Shown in pieces: positions 35,201 through 45,541 of a stretch of 64,000 nucleotides of DNA (the first letter of the stretch is position 1; every line of letters starts with the position of its first letter). Under the pieces are notes generated by a model, which had not been told where the DNA came from, did not search any database, and was given only the letters and a program-made list of their open reading frames with translations. The stretch is from the NCBI RefSeq assembly GCF_027943255.1, contig NC_072893.1, forward strand, positions 93,937,784-94,001,783. Direction: 5' to 3'. The translations under genes were made by a program, and so were the position numbers. The stretch is from Anastrepha obliqua (taxonomy: Eukaryota; Arthropoda; Insecta; Diptera; Tephritidae).

Positions 35201-37446
35201 GGTATTTAATTTTAAGCAAAGAAATATAAAACTGAGTTTGAAATATGTAACTAATTTAAATTTGAGGTGCAAAACCACTTTAGTGGCAAACAAACTTTAT
35301 AAATTTTACGATTTATTTTGAGTGTATGGAAAATAGGCTAGAATTTATTTTTATAGGATTTATTTAACGATTGGCATCCTAATAATTGGTTATGGAACTA
35401 AAGCCTTGGGGAAAAAATTTACCCTACGGCTACGTATATAAAAACAGATACCAGAAGATACGAGTATTAAAATTAAAGTTTGTGGTTTGTATTTGTTAGA
35501 GAACTTATCAGTTTAAATTTTAGTTATGGAAAACAATGTTGTACTGCCTAGCATAACTTTTACTTTTATTTATAGTTGGTACTGGTGTAAATACTGTTAA
35601 GAAGGTAAACATTTAACAGCCAGCGGCAATTAGCGCCCACATTGTTGGTGCGCTCAAAATCAGTCGGCGCATGCCTGACTTCTCTCGCAACTGCAACCGA
35701 ACACTAAGATGTTGGGCTTATTACACTTTGTGGTCACAGCTACATTACGAGAAATTGCTGGGTAGATGAGCTAACTAGATAGGTTGCCCTCGAGACGTTT
35801 CTCCTCCCGGGAAATTAGGATTGGGGTTCCTGTAAAGGTAGGCTTCGCGTCCACTCAGGGAGCGCAAATTGGTAAAGTCGCGATGTCCTTCTGCCCTCGT
35901 ATAGAAGGCGTTCGGAGCAACTTGTAAATTTAACAAAGCCCCTGCTATCGAATTTTGTGAGTGTCCTTAACGGACACTGTTAGGTATCCACGCGGTGAGA
36001 CTTGTTAATGTTTCGAACCCTTCCTGCATAAGCTCTCTAGAGGACGAGGTAGAATAATCTCAGCACTTCGTCATTAGCTGCCCTGCTATCGCAGAGCTGT
36101 GATTCAAGTATCTCTGATCTCACCTTTTTCTTAGACCTACAGATATAGGAGGTTTGGATATCACACACCTGAGGAATTTCATCAGTAGCTTGAAGCGGTT
36201 AACGCAAACTTTATTCAGTCACCATTCGGCCATCAAAATAAACTTACGGAAAAACTTTTGAGCTCTCGAAAAACGCTTGTCGTAGTTTTTAGACGCAATA
36301 TTACCCCTTAAATTCCTTTAGTTTATTAATTTTGTTGAGAAAATCATACAATTATTGCACCTCATACCAGGCCAAGGATTTTTTTTTGCGCCAAGAATCG
36401 ACAGTCTTCACAGACTCGCGCAATACTGAGAATACACATCCCTCCATCGTTGCTTAGTAAAAGTATATTTAAGTTTTTATGTGTGATAAAAATTAATCAA
36501 AGATTTTTGTGTTTAGCTTTATCTTTTTTATATCTGATTTCATACTGAAATTCAAAGGAAAATTGTACATACGAAATGTTACTCAAATGTAAAATGTTTG
36601 TTATGCAAAGTTAAACGCTCCTGAATGTAGTGAACTGAATAAAAAACAAATAATTTTAGGATTTTTTAAAGCGGCTGATTTAACATAAATTTTCTTTAAA
36701 TAACAACTTAATTTATTTTTTCCCACCCCTCTTTTCATCCAACAGAAACCATATCGCCCATGATGATCATCATCGGGGGTACCTCAGTCGTCGGCTGTGC
36801 CATGATTCTCATAATTATCATCATCGTCTATTTTAAATGCAAGAAGCGCACCAAACTTCCACCGGCCGATGTAATCAGCGAGCATCAGATCAGTAAAAAT
36901 GGCGGTGTAGCTTGTAAAATGGAAGCCGGCGATCGTACTTCCAACTATAGCGACCTCAAAGTGGACATTTCCGGTGGTTATGTACCCTACGGCGACTACA
37001 CCACACACTATAGTCCGCCGCCGCAATATCTCACCACCTGCTCCACCAAGTCGAATGGCAGCTCCACTATACTACAAAATAATCACCACAATCATTTACA
37101 ACAACAACATATGCAGCAAACACTACAACACCATCAACAAACTCCACCACCACAAACAGTGCCAATGAGTTTCCTATCGAACGGCAGTGCGAGTGGCAGC
37201 CTCACGAGTAGTATCGTCGGTTCACGCGAAATACGTCAGGACAATGGTTTGCCGAGCTTACAATCGACAACAGCGTCAGTGGTGAGTTCGTCGCCAAATG
37301 GTAGTTGCAGTAATCAGAGCACAGCGACACATGTCATCTCCAGCTCAGTGGCGATGAGTGTAGATCCACGGTACAGCGCCATTTACGGCAATCCATATTT
37401 GAGATCATCCAACTCGTCGTTACTGCCGCCACCAACAGCGGTTTAG
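19436..37446 (+). CDS. kirre: kirre (dumbfounded/duf) orthologue, seven coding exons, 843 aa
   Basis: Coding exons: 19436-20236, 22448-22648, 25981-26157, 30976-31078, 31434-31561, 34649-35069, 36746-37446. All introns are GT-AG and the joined frame is 2,529 nt plus stop, open throughout. The product is a type I membrane adhesion receptor of the Kirre/Rst/Neph family; in Drosophila it marks myoblast founder cells and pairs with Sns/Hibris in myoblast fusion, nephrocyte diaphragms and eye patterning. Visible parts: hydrophobic signal segment about residues 66-88; Ig1 about 131-232 (C151, W162, C209); Ig2 to 334 (C257, C316); Ig3 to 427 (C365, C409); Ig4 to 510 (C451, C492); Ig5 to 610 (C534, C592); membrane helix about 616-638 followed by KCKKR; a His/Gln-rich tail; and terminal PPPTAV, a class I PDZ ligand. 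The tail (ADVISEHQISKNGG, YGDYTTHYSPPPQYLTTC) resembles kirre rather than its paralogue roughest. M1 lies 54 residues before M55 (19598), which gives a more ordinary signal peptide, so the start is uncertain. Confidence 0.96.
20867..21176 (+). mobile_element. tRNA-derived SINE, copy 2, with TA-repeat tail
   Basis: The A box is as in copy 1 and the B box reads GGTTCGAATTTCGG. The body matches copy 1 but lacks the segment that reads CTGTAGGTCCCTCCATTTGT there. It ends GCGCCAATT followed by about 13 TA units. It sits in kirre intron 1, sense to the gene. Confidence 0.85.
21177..22447. other. Remainder of kirre intron 1
   Basis: Open frames here are short and without family resemblance; the segment ends at the TTTGCAG acceptor. 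Confidence 0.5.
22448..22648 (+). CDS. kirre: kirre exon, second half of Ig2
   Basis: The acceptor TTTGCAG ends at 22447 and the donor GAG|GTGAGT starts at 22649; the exon is 201 nt, phase 0 on both sides. It encodes ITWIDGLGNV through FTCQAQNTADRTYRSARIR, containing the second Ig2 cysteine (C316). This block is among the best conserved of the Kirre/Rst family. Confidence 0.96.
23130..23560 (+). mobile_element. N-terminal HTH relic of a rosa-like transposase
   Basis: The frame containing NESTIQRLVK, ETGSVEDRRRTARQKTSRSV, ENIASIPQSIAE and, after a shift, SQQLGIYESPAWRILP matches the DNA-binding half of DD41D-type transposases. It includes a 40-bp tandem duplication (23382-23421 and 23427-23466) and no catalytic domain. 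Confidence 0.65.
23690..23885 (-). mobile_element. Diverged SINE-related sequence, antisense
   Basis: Reverse complement carries the B-box-like GATTCGAATCCTCGG, then a TTTTTCTAATAGCGA block, TTGCCATGTAAAAGCTTCCC and TTCCATTTGTGGGAAACCC in the same order and spacing as the body of the SINE at 9.5 kb, but with much divergence. It appears to be an older or separate subfamily. Confidence 0.65.
24060..25218 (+). mobile_element. R1/Loa-type LINE, 5'-truncated and lacking reverse transcriptase
   Basis: It begins inside the endonuclease domain with the catalytic SDHRYIHF motif, continues to the inter-domain region (PVPWWNREL, LNRAIKT) and then jumps at about 24,540 to an RNase H segment (LTWVPGHVGIAGNETSDSLA) and the terminal Cys/His region (CPACEEEDETTDHFLCVCPA). 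The reverse transcriptase is deleted. An A-rich tail ends near 25217. It lies in kirre intron 2 in the sense direction and has in-frame stops. Confidence 0.85.
25981..26157 (+). CDS. kirre: kirre exon, first half of Ig3
   Basis: The acceptor TTTTTCCAG ends at 25980 and the donor ATG|GTAAGT starts at 26158; 177 nt, phase 0. It encodes VKYAPKVKVSIIGG through YRWFINDEPIVGGQKTEM with the first Ig3 cysteine (C365). Confidence 0.96.
26941..28231 (-). mobile_element. mariner (DD34D) copy B, one nonsense codon in transposase
   Basis: Inverted termini TTGGGTAGTCGAAAAAGTC flanked by TA; 1,291 bp, full length for the family. The transposase runs 28070 to 27018 on the minus strand in one frame except for a TAG at the Trp codon of the RKRSW motif (about 27550-27552). 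All three catalytic Asp are present (TGDDKW, HQDNARSH, YSPDLAPSDYH) with 34 residues between the last two. It belongs to the same family as the copy at 12.3 kb and lies antisense in kirre intron 3. Confidence 0.93.
28234..30144. other. kirre intron 3, no gene recognised
   Basis: Ordinary AT-rich intronic DNA. Around 30,045-30,080 the sequence CGTGCGCACGGACGGACGAA resembles a motif that recurs in fly repeats, but no element boundaries were found. Confidence 0.4.
30145..30702. mobile_element. Inverted-repeat element with 104-bp internal direct repeats
   Basis: The left end TAGGCCGGGTCGATTT and the right end AAATCGACCCGCCCTA are inverted; the inverted similarity extends inward through CATTGCTCTGTGAA, CTTTGCCGAAGGAACC and CAATTTGGGTCGAAC. 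A 104-bp unit occurs twice in direct orientation (30158-30261 and 30297-30400) with one difference. No coding capacity was recognised. It lies in kirre intron 3. Confidence 0.75.
30976..31078 (+). CDS. kirre: kirre exon, second half of Ig3
   Basis: The acceptor CTTGCAG ends at 30975 and the donor T|GTGAGT starts at 31079. The 103-nt exon encodes VIRNVTRKFHDAIVKCEVQN and onward to LDIS plus the first base of a Tyr codon, so the next intron is phase 1. It is separated from the preceding exon by a 4.8 kb intron that holds a mariner and an inverted-repeat element. Confidence 0.95.
31434..31561 (+). CDS. kirre: kirre exon, first half of Ig4
   Basis: The acceptor TTCAACAG ends at 31433 and the donor AGG|GTAAGT starts at 31562; 128 nt. 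It completes the split Tyr codon and encodes APNFRQRPQSIEADSG through IVWIQHPSDR, with C451. It lies only 355 nt after the previous exon, the shortest intron in the gene. Confidence 0.95.
32006..32951 (-). mobile_element. mariner (DD34D), N-terminal deletion derivative
   Basis: Near-perfect 27-bp inverted termini (CATTGTGTAAAATAAGTACC...) flanked by TA, 946 bp. The minus-strand frame 32779-32057 holds the catalytic domain: ITGDETWVYEY, HDDNAPSH, YSPDLAPCDFFLFP (34-residue spacing) and the C-terminal GAYFEGD. The DNA-binding domain is deleted, so the product could not be a working transposase, though the element may be moved by a relative in trans. Confidence 0.92.
33116..34262 (+). mobile_element. 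mariner (DD34D), defective
   Basis: Inverted termini (CGAGGGGTGCCTTTTATATT... with one or two differences) flanked by TA; 1,147 bp. It starts MELNREHFRA at about 33,291, then loses most of the first HTH with a frameshift. The rest is in one frame to 34187 except TAG at 33603 and TGA where TGDESW is expected. HQDNASSHTS and YSPDLAPNDFFLFP are intact. It lies 164 bp from the preceding mariner, in kirre intron 5. Confidence 0.92.
34649..35069 (+). CDS. kirre: kirre exon, end of Ig4 and all of Ig5
   Basis: The acceptor TTTTTCCAG ends at 34648 and the donor CAAA|GTGAG begins at 35070. The 421-nt exon encodes VVGVNSNLTFTVSNETAG (end of Ig4, C492) and Ig5 (C534, W547, C592; motif AYHYGKYNCTVVNDYGND). 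It ends in phase 1 and joins the membrane exon to give a Lys codon. Confidence 0.95.
35070..36745. other. kirre intron 6, no gene recognised
   Basis: The part at about 35,580-36,200 is less AT-rich than the rest and may be an old transposon remnant; I could not identify coding motifs in it. Confidence 0.4.
36746..37446 (+). CDS. kirre: kirre last coding exon: membrane helix and cytoplasmic tail
   Basis: The acceptor ATCCAACAG ends at 36745; the stop TAG is at 37444-37446. It encodes a hydrophobic helix (MMIIIGGTSVVGCAMILIII), the basic stop-transfer KCKKRTK, the family-specific cytoplasmic sequence, a His/Gln-rich low-complexity stretch (about residues 718-748), a Ser-rich region and the C-terminal TAV. 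The tail looks shorter than the Drosophila protein mainly in the low-complexity parts; this comparison is from memory. Confidence 0.95.
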
Positions 37447-38804
37447 GGAGTGAACAGCGTAAGTGGTTGGAAAATGCTGTTGATGGTGTAAGTGTAAGGA
37501 AAGACTCATACAAACAACATAAATAGTCGCGTAGAATTCAAAGACTGATCTCAAAAGCATTAATAATTTTGTGAACGGCGCGCAAGTCGATCGCATTACC
37601 CTTTAGACGCCAGGTAAGGATTAGGATTTTTAGTTCAAGAATATATGTATTTGGATTGTGAACAGCCTTGCAATTCGTGTTGAGCAACTAGTTAAAAAAA
37701 GGTGTTAATAAAAAATTTTAAAAATAGGCTTTTAACGGCAAAAAGTAGTTTGGTTCAAGCAAACAATTGTAACACTTTTTGCAATCGTTGACCTTTGTTG
37801 GTACTTTATCGTTCAGATTTATCAAGTTTTAAGATTATACAAATCTCCTCAGAATTATTTAAAAAAAATTTCGAAAATACATAAATATTGCATTAGTACT
37901 CTGCTTAAAACATGACTCAAATCAACTCGGCTGCTATTAAAAGCTTTTCATTTTATACTGCGCAAGGGAGTTAAAGAAAACGTTTATAAAAGTACATCAG
38001 TTTTAAATAGGAAAAGTTACAAAACTTATATCTTATTTAACATTTTTTTGCGTGATTTCTCCTTTAACAATGCATCCAATGTACTGGTATATTCTTGCTC
38101 CTCAACCTTTACAAATCTTTACTAACATTGAAATTAATTTCAAAAACTTCAAAGTACAGCAATGTTTCCCCTCTAAATCCTTAAAGCCGTGTGCCCGCTA
38201 TCTGTTTTAAAATTTCGACAGATTTTCATACACAATATCTCAACTTTCATCGCTGGATTTTCCACGTTGACACCGTCATTGGTTGCTAAGGTAGGCATGT
38301 CGGTTTAATCCCTTGGCAGCAGAGGTAACAAATCGTTTGAAGCCGCTCAAGCACAAGAGTATGGCGATGTCAGCATCTGTACACAGTTTTATTATTTTGG
38401 GGAAACGAAAGTGAATGTGAGAAAAAGTGTGAGAAAATGTGTGCATAAAGTTCAAGGCAAAGGTGGTATGCAGCTCAACAGCGAATGGTTAGCTGAATTG
38501 CGCTCACATAACGTAAAGTAGGCATTTATTTGTACAAAGTAAAAACTTTTTTGATTACCAAAGCAGAAAAAAAGTCAGCACATTCATACCCAGAAACAAA
38601 TCTCTTATGTTGACTGCACTGCACTGCACAGAAGCTTGGGGTTATTTCCAAAGACGTTGTTAAAATATTTGTTGTAGAAATGAGGTTTTCAGTATATAGG
38701 AAGCCATTAAAGAGAATAATAAATTTGAATATTATTTAAGACTCATACGTAATACATTTCGCAATAAACTCTCGAACTTCATGCATAGGTACATATATAT
38801 GTAT
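37447..38804 (+). other. probable kirre 3' untranslated region, extent unknown
   Basis: This AT-rich, non-coding sequence directly follows the kirre stop. Possible poly(A) signals AATAAA occur at 37707-37712 and 38763-38768, among others; I cannot decide which is used. No other gene or repeat was recognised before the SINE at 38,805. Confidence 0.4.
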
Positions 38805-39120
38805 GGGCGGCCGTCATAGCCGAATGGGTTGGTGCGTGACTACCATTCGGGAGTACGTCGGTTCGAGTTTCCGTGCATCAAACAACAAAATTAAGAAAAA
38901 GAGTTTTTCCTAATAGCGGTCGCCCCTCGGCAGGCAATGGCAAACCTCCGAGTGTATTTCTGCCATGAAAAAGCTCCTCATAAAAATATCTGTCGTTCGG
39001 AGTCGGCTTGAAACTGTAGGTCCCTCTATTTGTCGAACAACATCAAGACGCACGCCACAAATAGAAGGAGGAGCTCGGCCAAACACCCAAAAACGGTATA
39101 CGCGCCAGTTATATGTATGT
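38805..39120 (+). mobile_element. tRNA-derived SINE, copy 3
   Basis: A box CATAGCCGAATGGGTTGG and a degraded B box GGTTCGAGTTTCCG; complete body including CTGTAGGTCCCTC, GGAGGAGCTCGGCCAAACAC and GCGCCAGTTATATG. It lies about 1.4 kb after the kirre stop. Confidence 0.85.
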
Positions 39121-39125
39121 ACATA

Positions 39126-40959
39126 CATTTTCACCTATTAAATATTTAACTTAATTTGGTTTTATTATTGTCTAAGCGATTTTTAGTTTATTTAAACAAA
39201 ACGCACTGCGAGCTCAAATATTTTTCTTGTGAAAAAGCCACGCATTCGCACTCATACCACCACACCGTAGAGAGTTGAGCATTTGAATATCTCTCAAAAA
39301 ACCATTCGGATGGAAATATTCGCAATTTTCCATTAACTTTTCGGTAAAACCCAACTAAATTCGATATGAAGTAGAAATAATATAATATAAATTCCATTCG
39401 CTTTTGACTACAAATACTGCAAATATTTTTTTTTTAATTAAGCCGAACAAGCGGAACGAAAAAGGCTTAAAATCACAAACAGTAATGGATGGGAATTAAT
39501 GGAAAATGCTAAAAGCTTCAACCGAGCCAAGCTGCCCGGTTATAATTCAAAAGGGCAGGGCAATTACCAGTATTACTTAGATTTCGAGAAAAAATTGAAC
39601 AATGAAAACTCTTTTGCTGAACTCCAAAAATATTTATGTACGTTCGAAATGCATTTTAATATTTTTGAAAAATTTTTTGTTCTTTTTTTCTTTCAAATAA
39701 AGAGGATATTTGGTATTTAGAAGAGAATTCAACAAGCATGCGCCAGTAAAGACTTAGCAAATTTCGATATGCAAAATAACTAAACTCAAAAATAAAAGCA
39801 AAAATGTTACTATTTATGGTATTACAGCAGGATGCTAGAGGAATAAAATATAGCCCGGATCCTTAAAAGCTACTATTTACATACATACGCGCATACAAAC
39901 ACTGAGTATACAAACCTACAAAGCAAACTTGTCTACTTACTTAGCATTTATTAGTGTTAATAGGAAATTACAACAACAACAAAAATAACTACATACATAT
40001 GCTTGAACTGAAAGTTAGTGGAAGTAAAAAATTACATGAATCCAAAAATTATGTCCTACTTCAAATAGTCCAAATTTTGCTAATACTCAACTACAGATGT
40101 AATACTTTTAATATAATCGTATTTATAAAGTTCAAAAAAATAAAACAAAAAAATATATATTAAAAAAAAACATTCTAAGCATATGTAGATGTATGTATGT
40201 ATTTGCTTAAGATATTATTAGCAGTTAAAGTTTATGTTAAGCATCAGCATTTCAATGCCACAGTACCTGATAGTTTTAAGCTTAGAAAGAAACAAATATT
40301 TAAGAGAAACTATCGAGTAATATTACCGTTATATTATAAGTAACTCAGATATTATTACTTACGCATTGGTGAAACAAAGTTTGTAGAAGCTCAATAACTG
40401 TTCTGGGTGCATATTTCTTCAATTCTTAGGATGTCAGTGAAGTTTAAATGAAAGTGCAAACTACAATTCAAATGCTAACAAAGAAATTTCAATGAAAGTA
40501 AAATGCAAACTGCGCTTTTTTCCTATGTCAGCTCATTTAATACAGGGTGAGCTAGAAATAATTTTACAATCCCTGCAATGGCATCGAAAGCTTCTTTGGT
40601 ACAGACAAACGAAAAATTAATTTGAATAAATTTGGCAAAAATTTCCTTCTGTTCCTTTAGTGCGTCGTGAGTTTCGTTTTTCTTCATCTGGTCGTCCTGC
40701 ACCGAATCATTGAGCGTGGCAAGAAGTTAGAGTGTCTAAACATCGACACCTTTTGGCATCGGCACATATTCTTTGCCAGAAATTTTGGCAATATTCCCTT
40801 TCGCGTGAGTTGTAAGAGCAATCAGCTAATGGAATTCCGGAAAAACGTGTTCTCATTTTTGGGCATAAGACATTTTTCCATTTTTAGATCATACAACAGA
40901 TGTGTATACACATACATAAAAAATATTTTAAATGACCTTAAAAAATAATGTTTTTTATG
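39126..40959. other. No gene recognised
   Basis: AT-rich DNA. TACAGGGTGAGC at about 40,540 looks like a transposon end, but no matching end was found. Confidence 0.35.
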
Positions 40960-42690
40960 TTTATAGTGTTGTCGCTTCTTGAATAAATTCTGCCAGTGCC
41001 ATCGTGCACATCTCGTGTTTTTTGCGCTTTGCAACAGATTCTGCATCACCGCCTGATGCTTCCAATTCAAGGAGCATTTTTTTTTTTTTGTATGGAGATG
41101 GCAAAAAGCATTGAAAGCCGAAAAGTGTGGGACTTGTCTTTCGACTCCCCACTAAAAACCCACCCCAGCAGCTCCATTTCCCTCCCACGGGACGCCGTTA
41201 GGTAATACTTCGCGGGAGAGGGAGCGGCCTATTGCCTCTTCTTGAAATTGTGTGCTGTTGTTCAGCACGTCGTAGCTTGGTAATTACTTACCATTTAGTA
41301 TTAATTCTAGAAGGGAGAGCGGCCTATTGCCTCTACCTGAAAATCTGCGCTGCTGTTCAGCGTGACGTAGTTTGGGGATTCCTAATACCGTTAAGTGTTA
41401 TTAGGTACTATTTCTTGGGAGGGGGTGTGGCCTATTGCCCCTACGTAAAAATCTGCGCTGTTGTTCAGTGCGACGCAGCTTGTTAATTACCATACTTTCC
41501 ATGTTACTGACAGCGGACCAGTGTTCTTCTGAGTCAAGTATGATGTCTACTAGGTTACTAACCATTATTGGCTTCCCAACCCTATCACTCAAATCTACTC
41601 TTTTCAGCTCAAAACGAGGGCAGACAAAGAAAACATGTTCTGCATCTTCAACTAGACTGTCGCAAAAGGTGCAGTACGGGTCATCTTCGTGCTTAAATCT
41701 ATGCAGGTAAGCCTTAATGCATCCATGCCCACTATGTACTGATATTCGGAATCAATCGATATGTCCATCGACCCTTCATGGAGTTCCTCCATTCCTCCTG
41801 CCAAGTACGGATGCTTCGCTCCCGTTCAATCCGTCGGTTAGTCAGCTGTGCTGGATCCGCACGATGTTTTTTTATTTCTTCGAATTCGAGTGCAGTCAGC
41901 TTAACTGGTAGCATACCCGCGAGGACCAATACAGCATCCTCCGATACTGTGCGAAATGCACAGCACACCCTGAGGGCACATAACCGGTATACCGATTTAA
42001 TGCCTTTCATGTATGTGCTGCAGTTTGTTGCTTCGACCCAGGCTGGTACCGCATATAGCAGGATAGACGATACCACACTGCTAAGCAACTTCCTAGAGCC
42101 TGCTTAGGTCCTCTCGTATTCATCATAATACGTGTCAATGCAGTTACAGCCTTCGCTGCTTTATCGCTGGTGTATGTTAGGTGCTGTTTAAAACTCAACC
42201 TGTGGTCAATCATTACCACAAGATATTTGATGTACAGCTTAGACTCCAGTGCATGGTCTCCTACTCTGAGATTTGCTGTTTAAACTATTTTCCTGCTACT
42301 TATGAGAGCTGCCTCGGTTTTATGGTTTGCAAGGCTTAAACCACTATTGCGCAGCCAATATTTTGTGATTTCGACCACTTGGTTGCAAATCGCTTCAGCC
42401 TGGTTAAGGAATTTAGCAACGACTACGATTGCAATGTCATCAGCAAACCCTATTATTTTGGATCCTGGAGGTAGTTGAAGACGCAAGACTCCATCGTACA
42501 TTATATTCCAGAGGAGTGGGCCCAACACTGACCCCTGTGGAACTCCTCCGGTTACTCTGTACCTTTTCATTCCTTCGTCGGTTTTGTATTGCAGCACTCT
42601 GTTAGTGAAGTAGCTTGCAACCATTTTCCGAATGTAAACTGGGACTCGGAAATTCGCCAGCGCGAAGCCTTATGAATGAATGAACGGGCA
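40960..42690 (-). mobile_element. R1-type LINE, 5'-truncated reverse transcriptase to C-terminus
   Basis: Minus strand, starting near 42690: reverse transcriptase motifs GGVPQGSVLGPLLWN and FADDIAIV (42624-42280), then the thumb region (DHRLSFKQHL, LYAVPAWVEA) and the C-terminal CTFCDSLVEDAEHVFFVCPR zinc-finger-like end. Several frameshifts separate the pieces (breaks near 42,280, 42,100, 41,730). The conserved order identifies an R1-clade LINE; it is dead. Confidence 0.85.
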
Positions 42691-44216
42691 CACTCAAGGT
42701 GGATTTGTACATATAGCGCCGATGGCTGCATGCCGCTTCATTTCTTGATTTAAGTTGCAGTCCTCCATGTTTTATCTAGAAAAAAAAGACATATAGTATA
42801 CATATGTGCATGACCTCAACTAACGTCTGCACCCTTTATATACTCGGGAAAAGATGAATTCTTGTTTGCCGGCTATTAACTCAACCAAATGATTTTTATT
42901 TACAATTTAAGTTTGTTAACCACAGCCGACTAGAAATTTAATGTTTTTCTTTCTTTACGTTACAATTTGTTAATATATTTATACTAAAATAAAGGAGTCG
43001 TACTTCTCTGTAAGCAAATTCTACCGTACAGAACAAACCTTGTTTTGTATAGTTGCGCCTTTCTTTGCACCTATAAGTCTCTAACCTCCTGTCTCTTTAA
43101 ATTTGAAAATAGTTTCTCCTAACTCCATTAGCCTATTTAACATTTTTAACGCTTAAAGGCAACGAATAGATTGATCTGCGGGCATATTTTTCAGTTTGCC
43201 GTTTAGTGAATTGTGTTTTTTGCTCGAACATGCAAAAAGTGTTTTTTATTGAATTTTTTTTATATGAAAGTAGCATGCGATAGCTTATCGTAAATGGAAA
43301 AAAGGGTTATAGAAAAGTTTACATTAGTAATTCGGCTTTCTCTGTTAACATAGCATTTTCTGTTAGGCCATCAAAGTTGACGGAGCTTATGAGTTTTGCA
43401 TGAAAATTTAATCATTCAAATGTAACTACGCAATAATAATAGCACGAATATGCTTGAGACCTCCATATTAGTCTTTAAGAAACACATTTCAATCTTTCAT
43501 ATACAAACTTAATTATGCAATTTGTTTTCGGATAACATTTTTGCTAGATAAAAAAGTGATTTTGAGTGATGGAATTCTTTAGTTCGCCCTTTACGCACTC
43601 CATTTCTCGTCTGTTTATGGATTGCAGCTGTCTAGTTTGCAAGTGTAAAATATGAACGGCGTACGACGCCATTAGCAAAAATTTTAAATTTTCCGATAGG
43701 GTGTTTCATTTTCATCAAGTTAGAGATAGCAAATACTCTGTTCATTCCGATTGATAAAATTTATAGTTATGAAGGATTTTTCAATTGAATTTCTAAATTT
43801 AACGCTGGCATCCTTCCATAAATGCTGCTTTTCATTTAATCCCAGAGCAGTTCACTCCAAATACTACCTTAACGAATGTCGCTTCGTATCTTAGTGTCTT
43901 ACAGCAAAGAGAAAAAGAAAACAAATAAATTGTATGCAACAAATAAAATACAAAAATAAAATCACTTCTATGTAAACCTATTAAATACTATTTAATGAAC
44001 ATTGTTAGGAAGAATTGGCTATACAGTGAGTGCTTAATTATCTCTTATAGCCACTGAAAACAAAAACGAAAAACAAAAAAAAAACAAAACAGTGAATGCT
44101 TTAGTCGTTGCTTTATTATCATTATGAATTATTTTTAATTTAATTTTTAAATAGTTTTTGTACGCATTTTTAACTTGCTCATTATAAATCTTCGATTACA
44201 ACGACATACCCGTAAT
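42691..44216. other. No gene recognised
   Basis: AT-rich DNA between the R1-type LINE and the intact mariner, with no coding motif. Confidence 0.4.
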
Positions 44217-45496
44217 GGACTATGAATAAGTTCGTGCGGTTTTTTTTCGAAATTTGAAACTTTATTGACGTAAAATGGTTACAAATTTAATATTCAAAGT
44301 ATTGTCCATCGCTTACTACTACTTTTTCCCATCTTTCTGGCAATTCACGGATTCCCTTTGTGAAAAATTCGGTCGGTTTTGCCGCAATCCACGAATCGAT
44401 CCATTTTTTGACTTCATCGTAATTACGGAAGTGCTGGTCAGCCAGGCCATGTTGCATCGATCGGAAGAGATAGTAATCGGATGGCGCAAGGTCTGGACTA
44501 TAAGGCGGGTGGGGTAGGACATCCCATTTGAGCGTTTCTAAGTATGTTTTGATCACTTGTGCAACATGTGGCCGAGCATTGTCATGTTGCAAAATAACTT
44601 TGTCGTGTCTATCGGCGTATTGCGGCCGTTTTTCTCGCAGTGCTCGGCTCAAACGCATCAATTGTCGTCGGTAGACATCCCCCGTAATCGTTTCATTCGG
44701 TTTCAGTAGCTCATAATACACAACACCCAGCTGGTCCCACCAGATACACAGCATAACCTTCAGGCCATGAATATTCTGCGCCGACGTCGATGTTGAAGCA
44801 TGGCCAGGGTATCCATACGTTGCCCGACGTTTTGGATTGTCGTAATGGACCCACTTTTCATCGCCAGTCACAATTCGATGCAAAAAACCCTTTCTTTTGT
44901 GCCGTTGAAGCAGTTGTTCGCATGCCATAAAACGGCGTTCAACGTCTCTTGGCTTCAATTCATACGGCACCCAATGGCCTACCTTTCGGATCATTCCCAT
45001 GGCTTTTAAACGTTTGGAAATGGTTGATTGATCAACTCCCAAAGTTTTTGCAACCTCTTCTTGCGTTTGAGCCGGATCTTGATCGAGCAATTCCTCCAAT
45101 TCGGTATCCATGAACTTTGGCGGCGCACCCTCGCGTTCTTCGTCTTCCAAGCCAAAATCACCACTTTTAAAGCGTGCAAACCACTTCTGGCACGTTCGCT
45201 CAGCTAGAGCATGCTCACCATAAACTTCCACCAAGATACGATGACTTTCGGCTGCTTTTTTCTTCATATTAAAATAATGAAGAAGAATTCCCCGCAAAAA
45301 CACATTATTTGGCACGAAATTCGACATTTTCAAGTGTGGTAAAAATATTGTTGTTTACGCTTCAAATAAAAAACTTATACTGACGTTTGTGCCTTACGAC
45401 AGTAGCTCTCCAATGAATGTTTGGAAATGTGGATCGATGGAATAATAATCAAGTTACGCCATCTGTTGTAAAACCGCACGAACTTATTCATAGTCC
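44217..45496 (-). mobile_element. Complete mariner element (mauritiana/Mos1-like)
   Basis: Termini GGACTATGAATAAGTTCGTG and its reverse complement match perfectly over at least 27 bp; total about 1.28 kb, the normal mariner size. Exact ends are uncertain by 4-6 bp because the TA could be at TATGAATAAG. It encodes one uninterrupted transposase. Confidence 0.93.
44287..45333 (-). CDS. mariner transposase, intact, 348 aa
   Basis: This is a DDD transposase that would cut and paste the surrounding element at TA. N-terminal paired HTH region (KKKAAESHRILVEVYGEHAL; WFARFKSGDF), second HTH (DQSTISKRLKAMGMIRKVGH), WVPYEL linker, and catalytic motifs TGDEKWVHYDN, LQHDNARPHVA and YSPDLAPSDYYLF with 34 residues between the last two Asp. 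The C-terminus LPERWEKVVVSDGQYFEY is complete. Length equals that of Mos1 within a few residues and the sequence is of that subfamily. No stop or frameshift is present, so the gene may be functional. The start could be M1 or M3 (MSNFVPN); the latter matches relatives better. Confidence 0.93.
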   Translation of the reverse strand: MKMSNFVPNNVFLRGILLHYFNMKKKAAESHRILVEVYGEHALAERTCQKWFARFKSGDFGLEDEEREGAPPKFMDTELEELLDQDPAQTQEEVAKTLGVDQSTISKRLKAMGMIRKVGHWVPYELKPRDVERRFMACEQLLQRHKRKGFLHRIVTGDEKWVHYDNPKRRATYGYPGHASTSTSAQNIHGLKVMLCIWWDQLGVVYYELLKPNETITGDVYRRQLMRLSRALREKRPQYADRHDKVILQHDNARPHVAQVIKTYLETLKWDVLPHPPYSPDLAPSDYYLFRSMQHGLADQHFRNYDEVKKWIDSWIAAKPTEFFTKGIRELPERWEKVVVSDGQYFEY

Positions 45497-45541
45497 TATT
45501 ACTAACCTAGACTACCTTATCTTAAAATGTACGTACATATA

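Noticed and set aside
35580..36230. Less AT-rich intronic block, suspected LINE
   Set aside because: No reverse transcriptase, RNase H or Cys-rich motif could be read in any frame.
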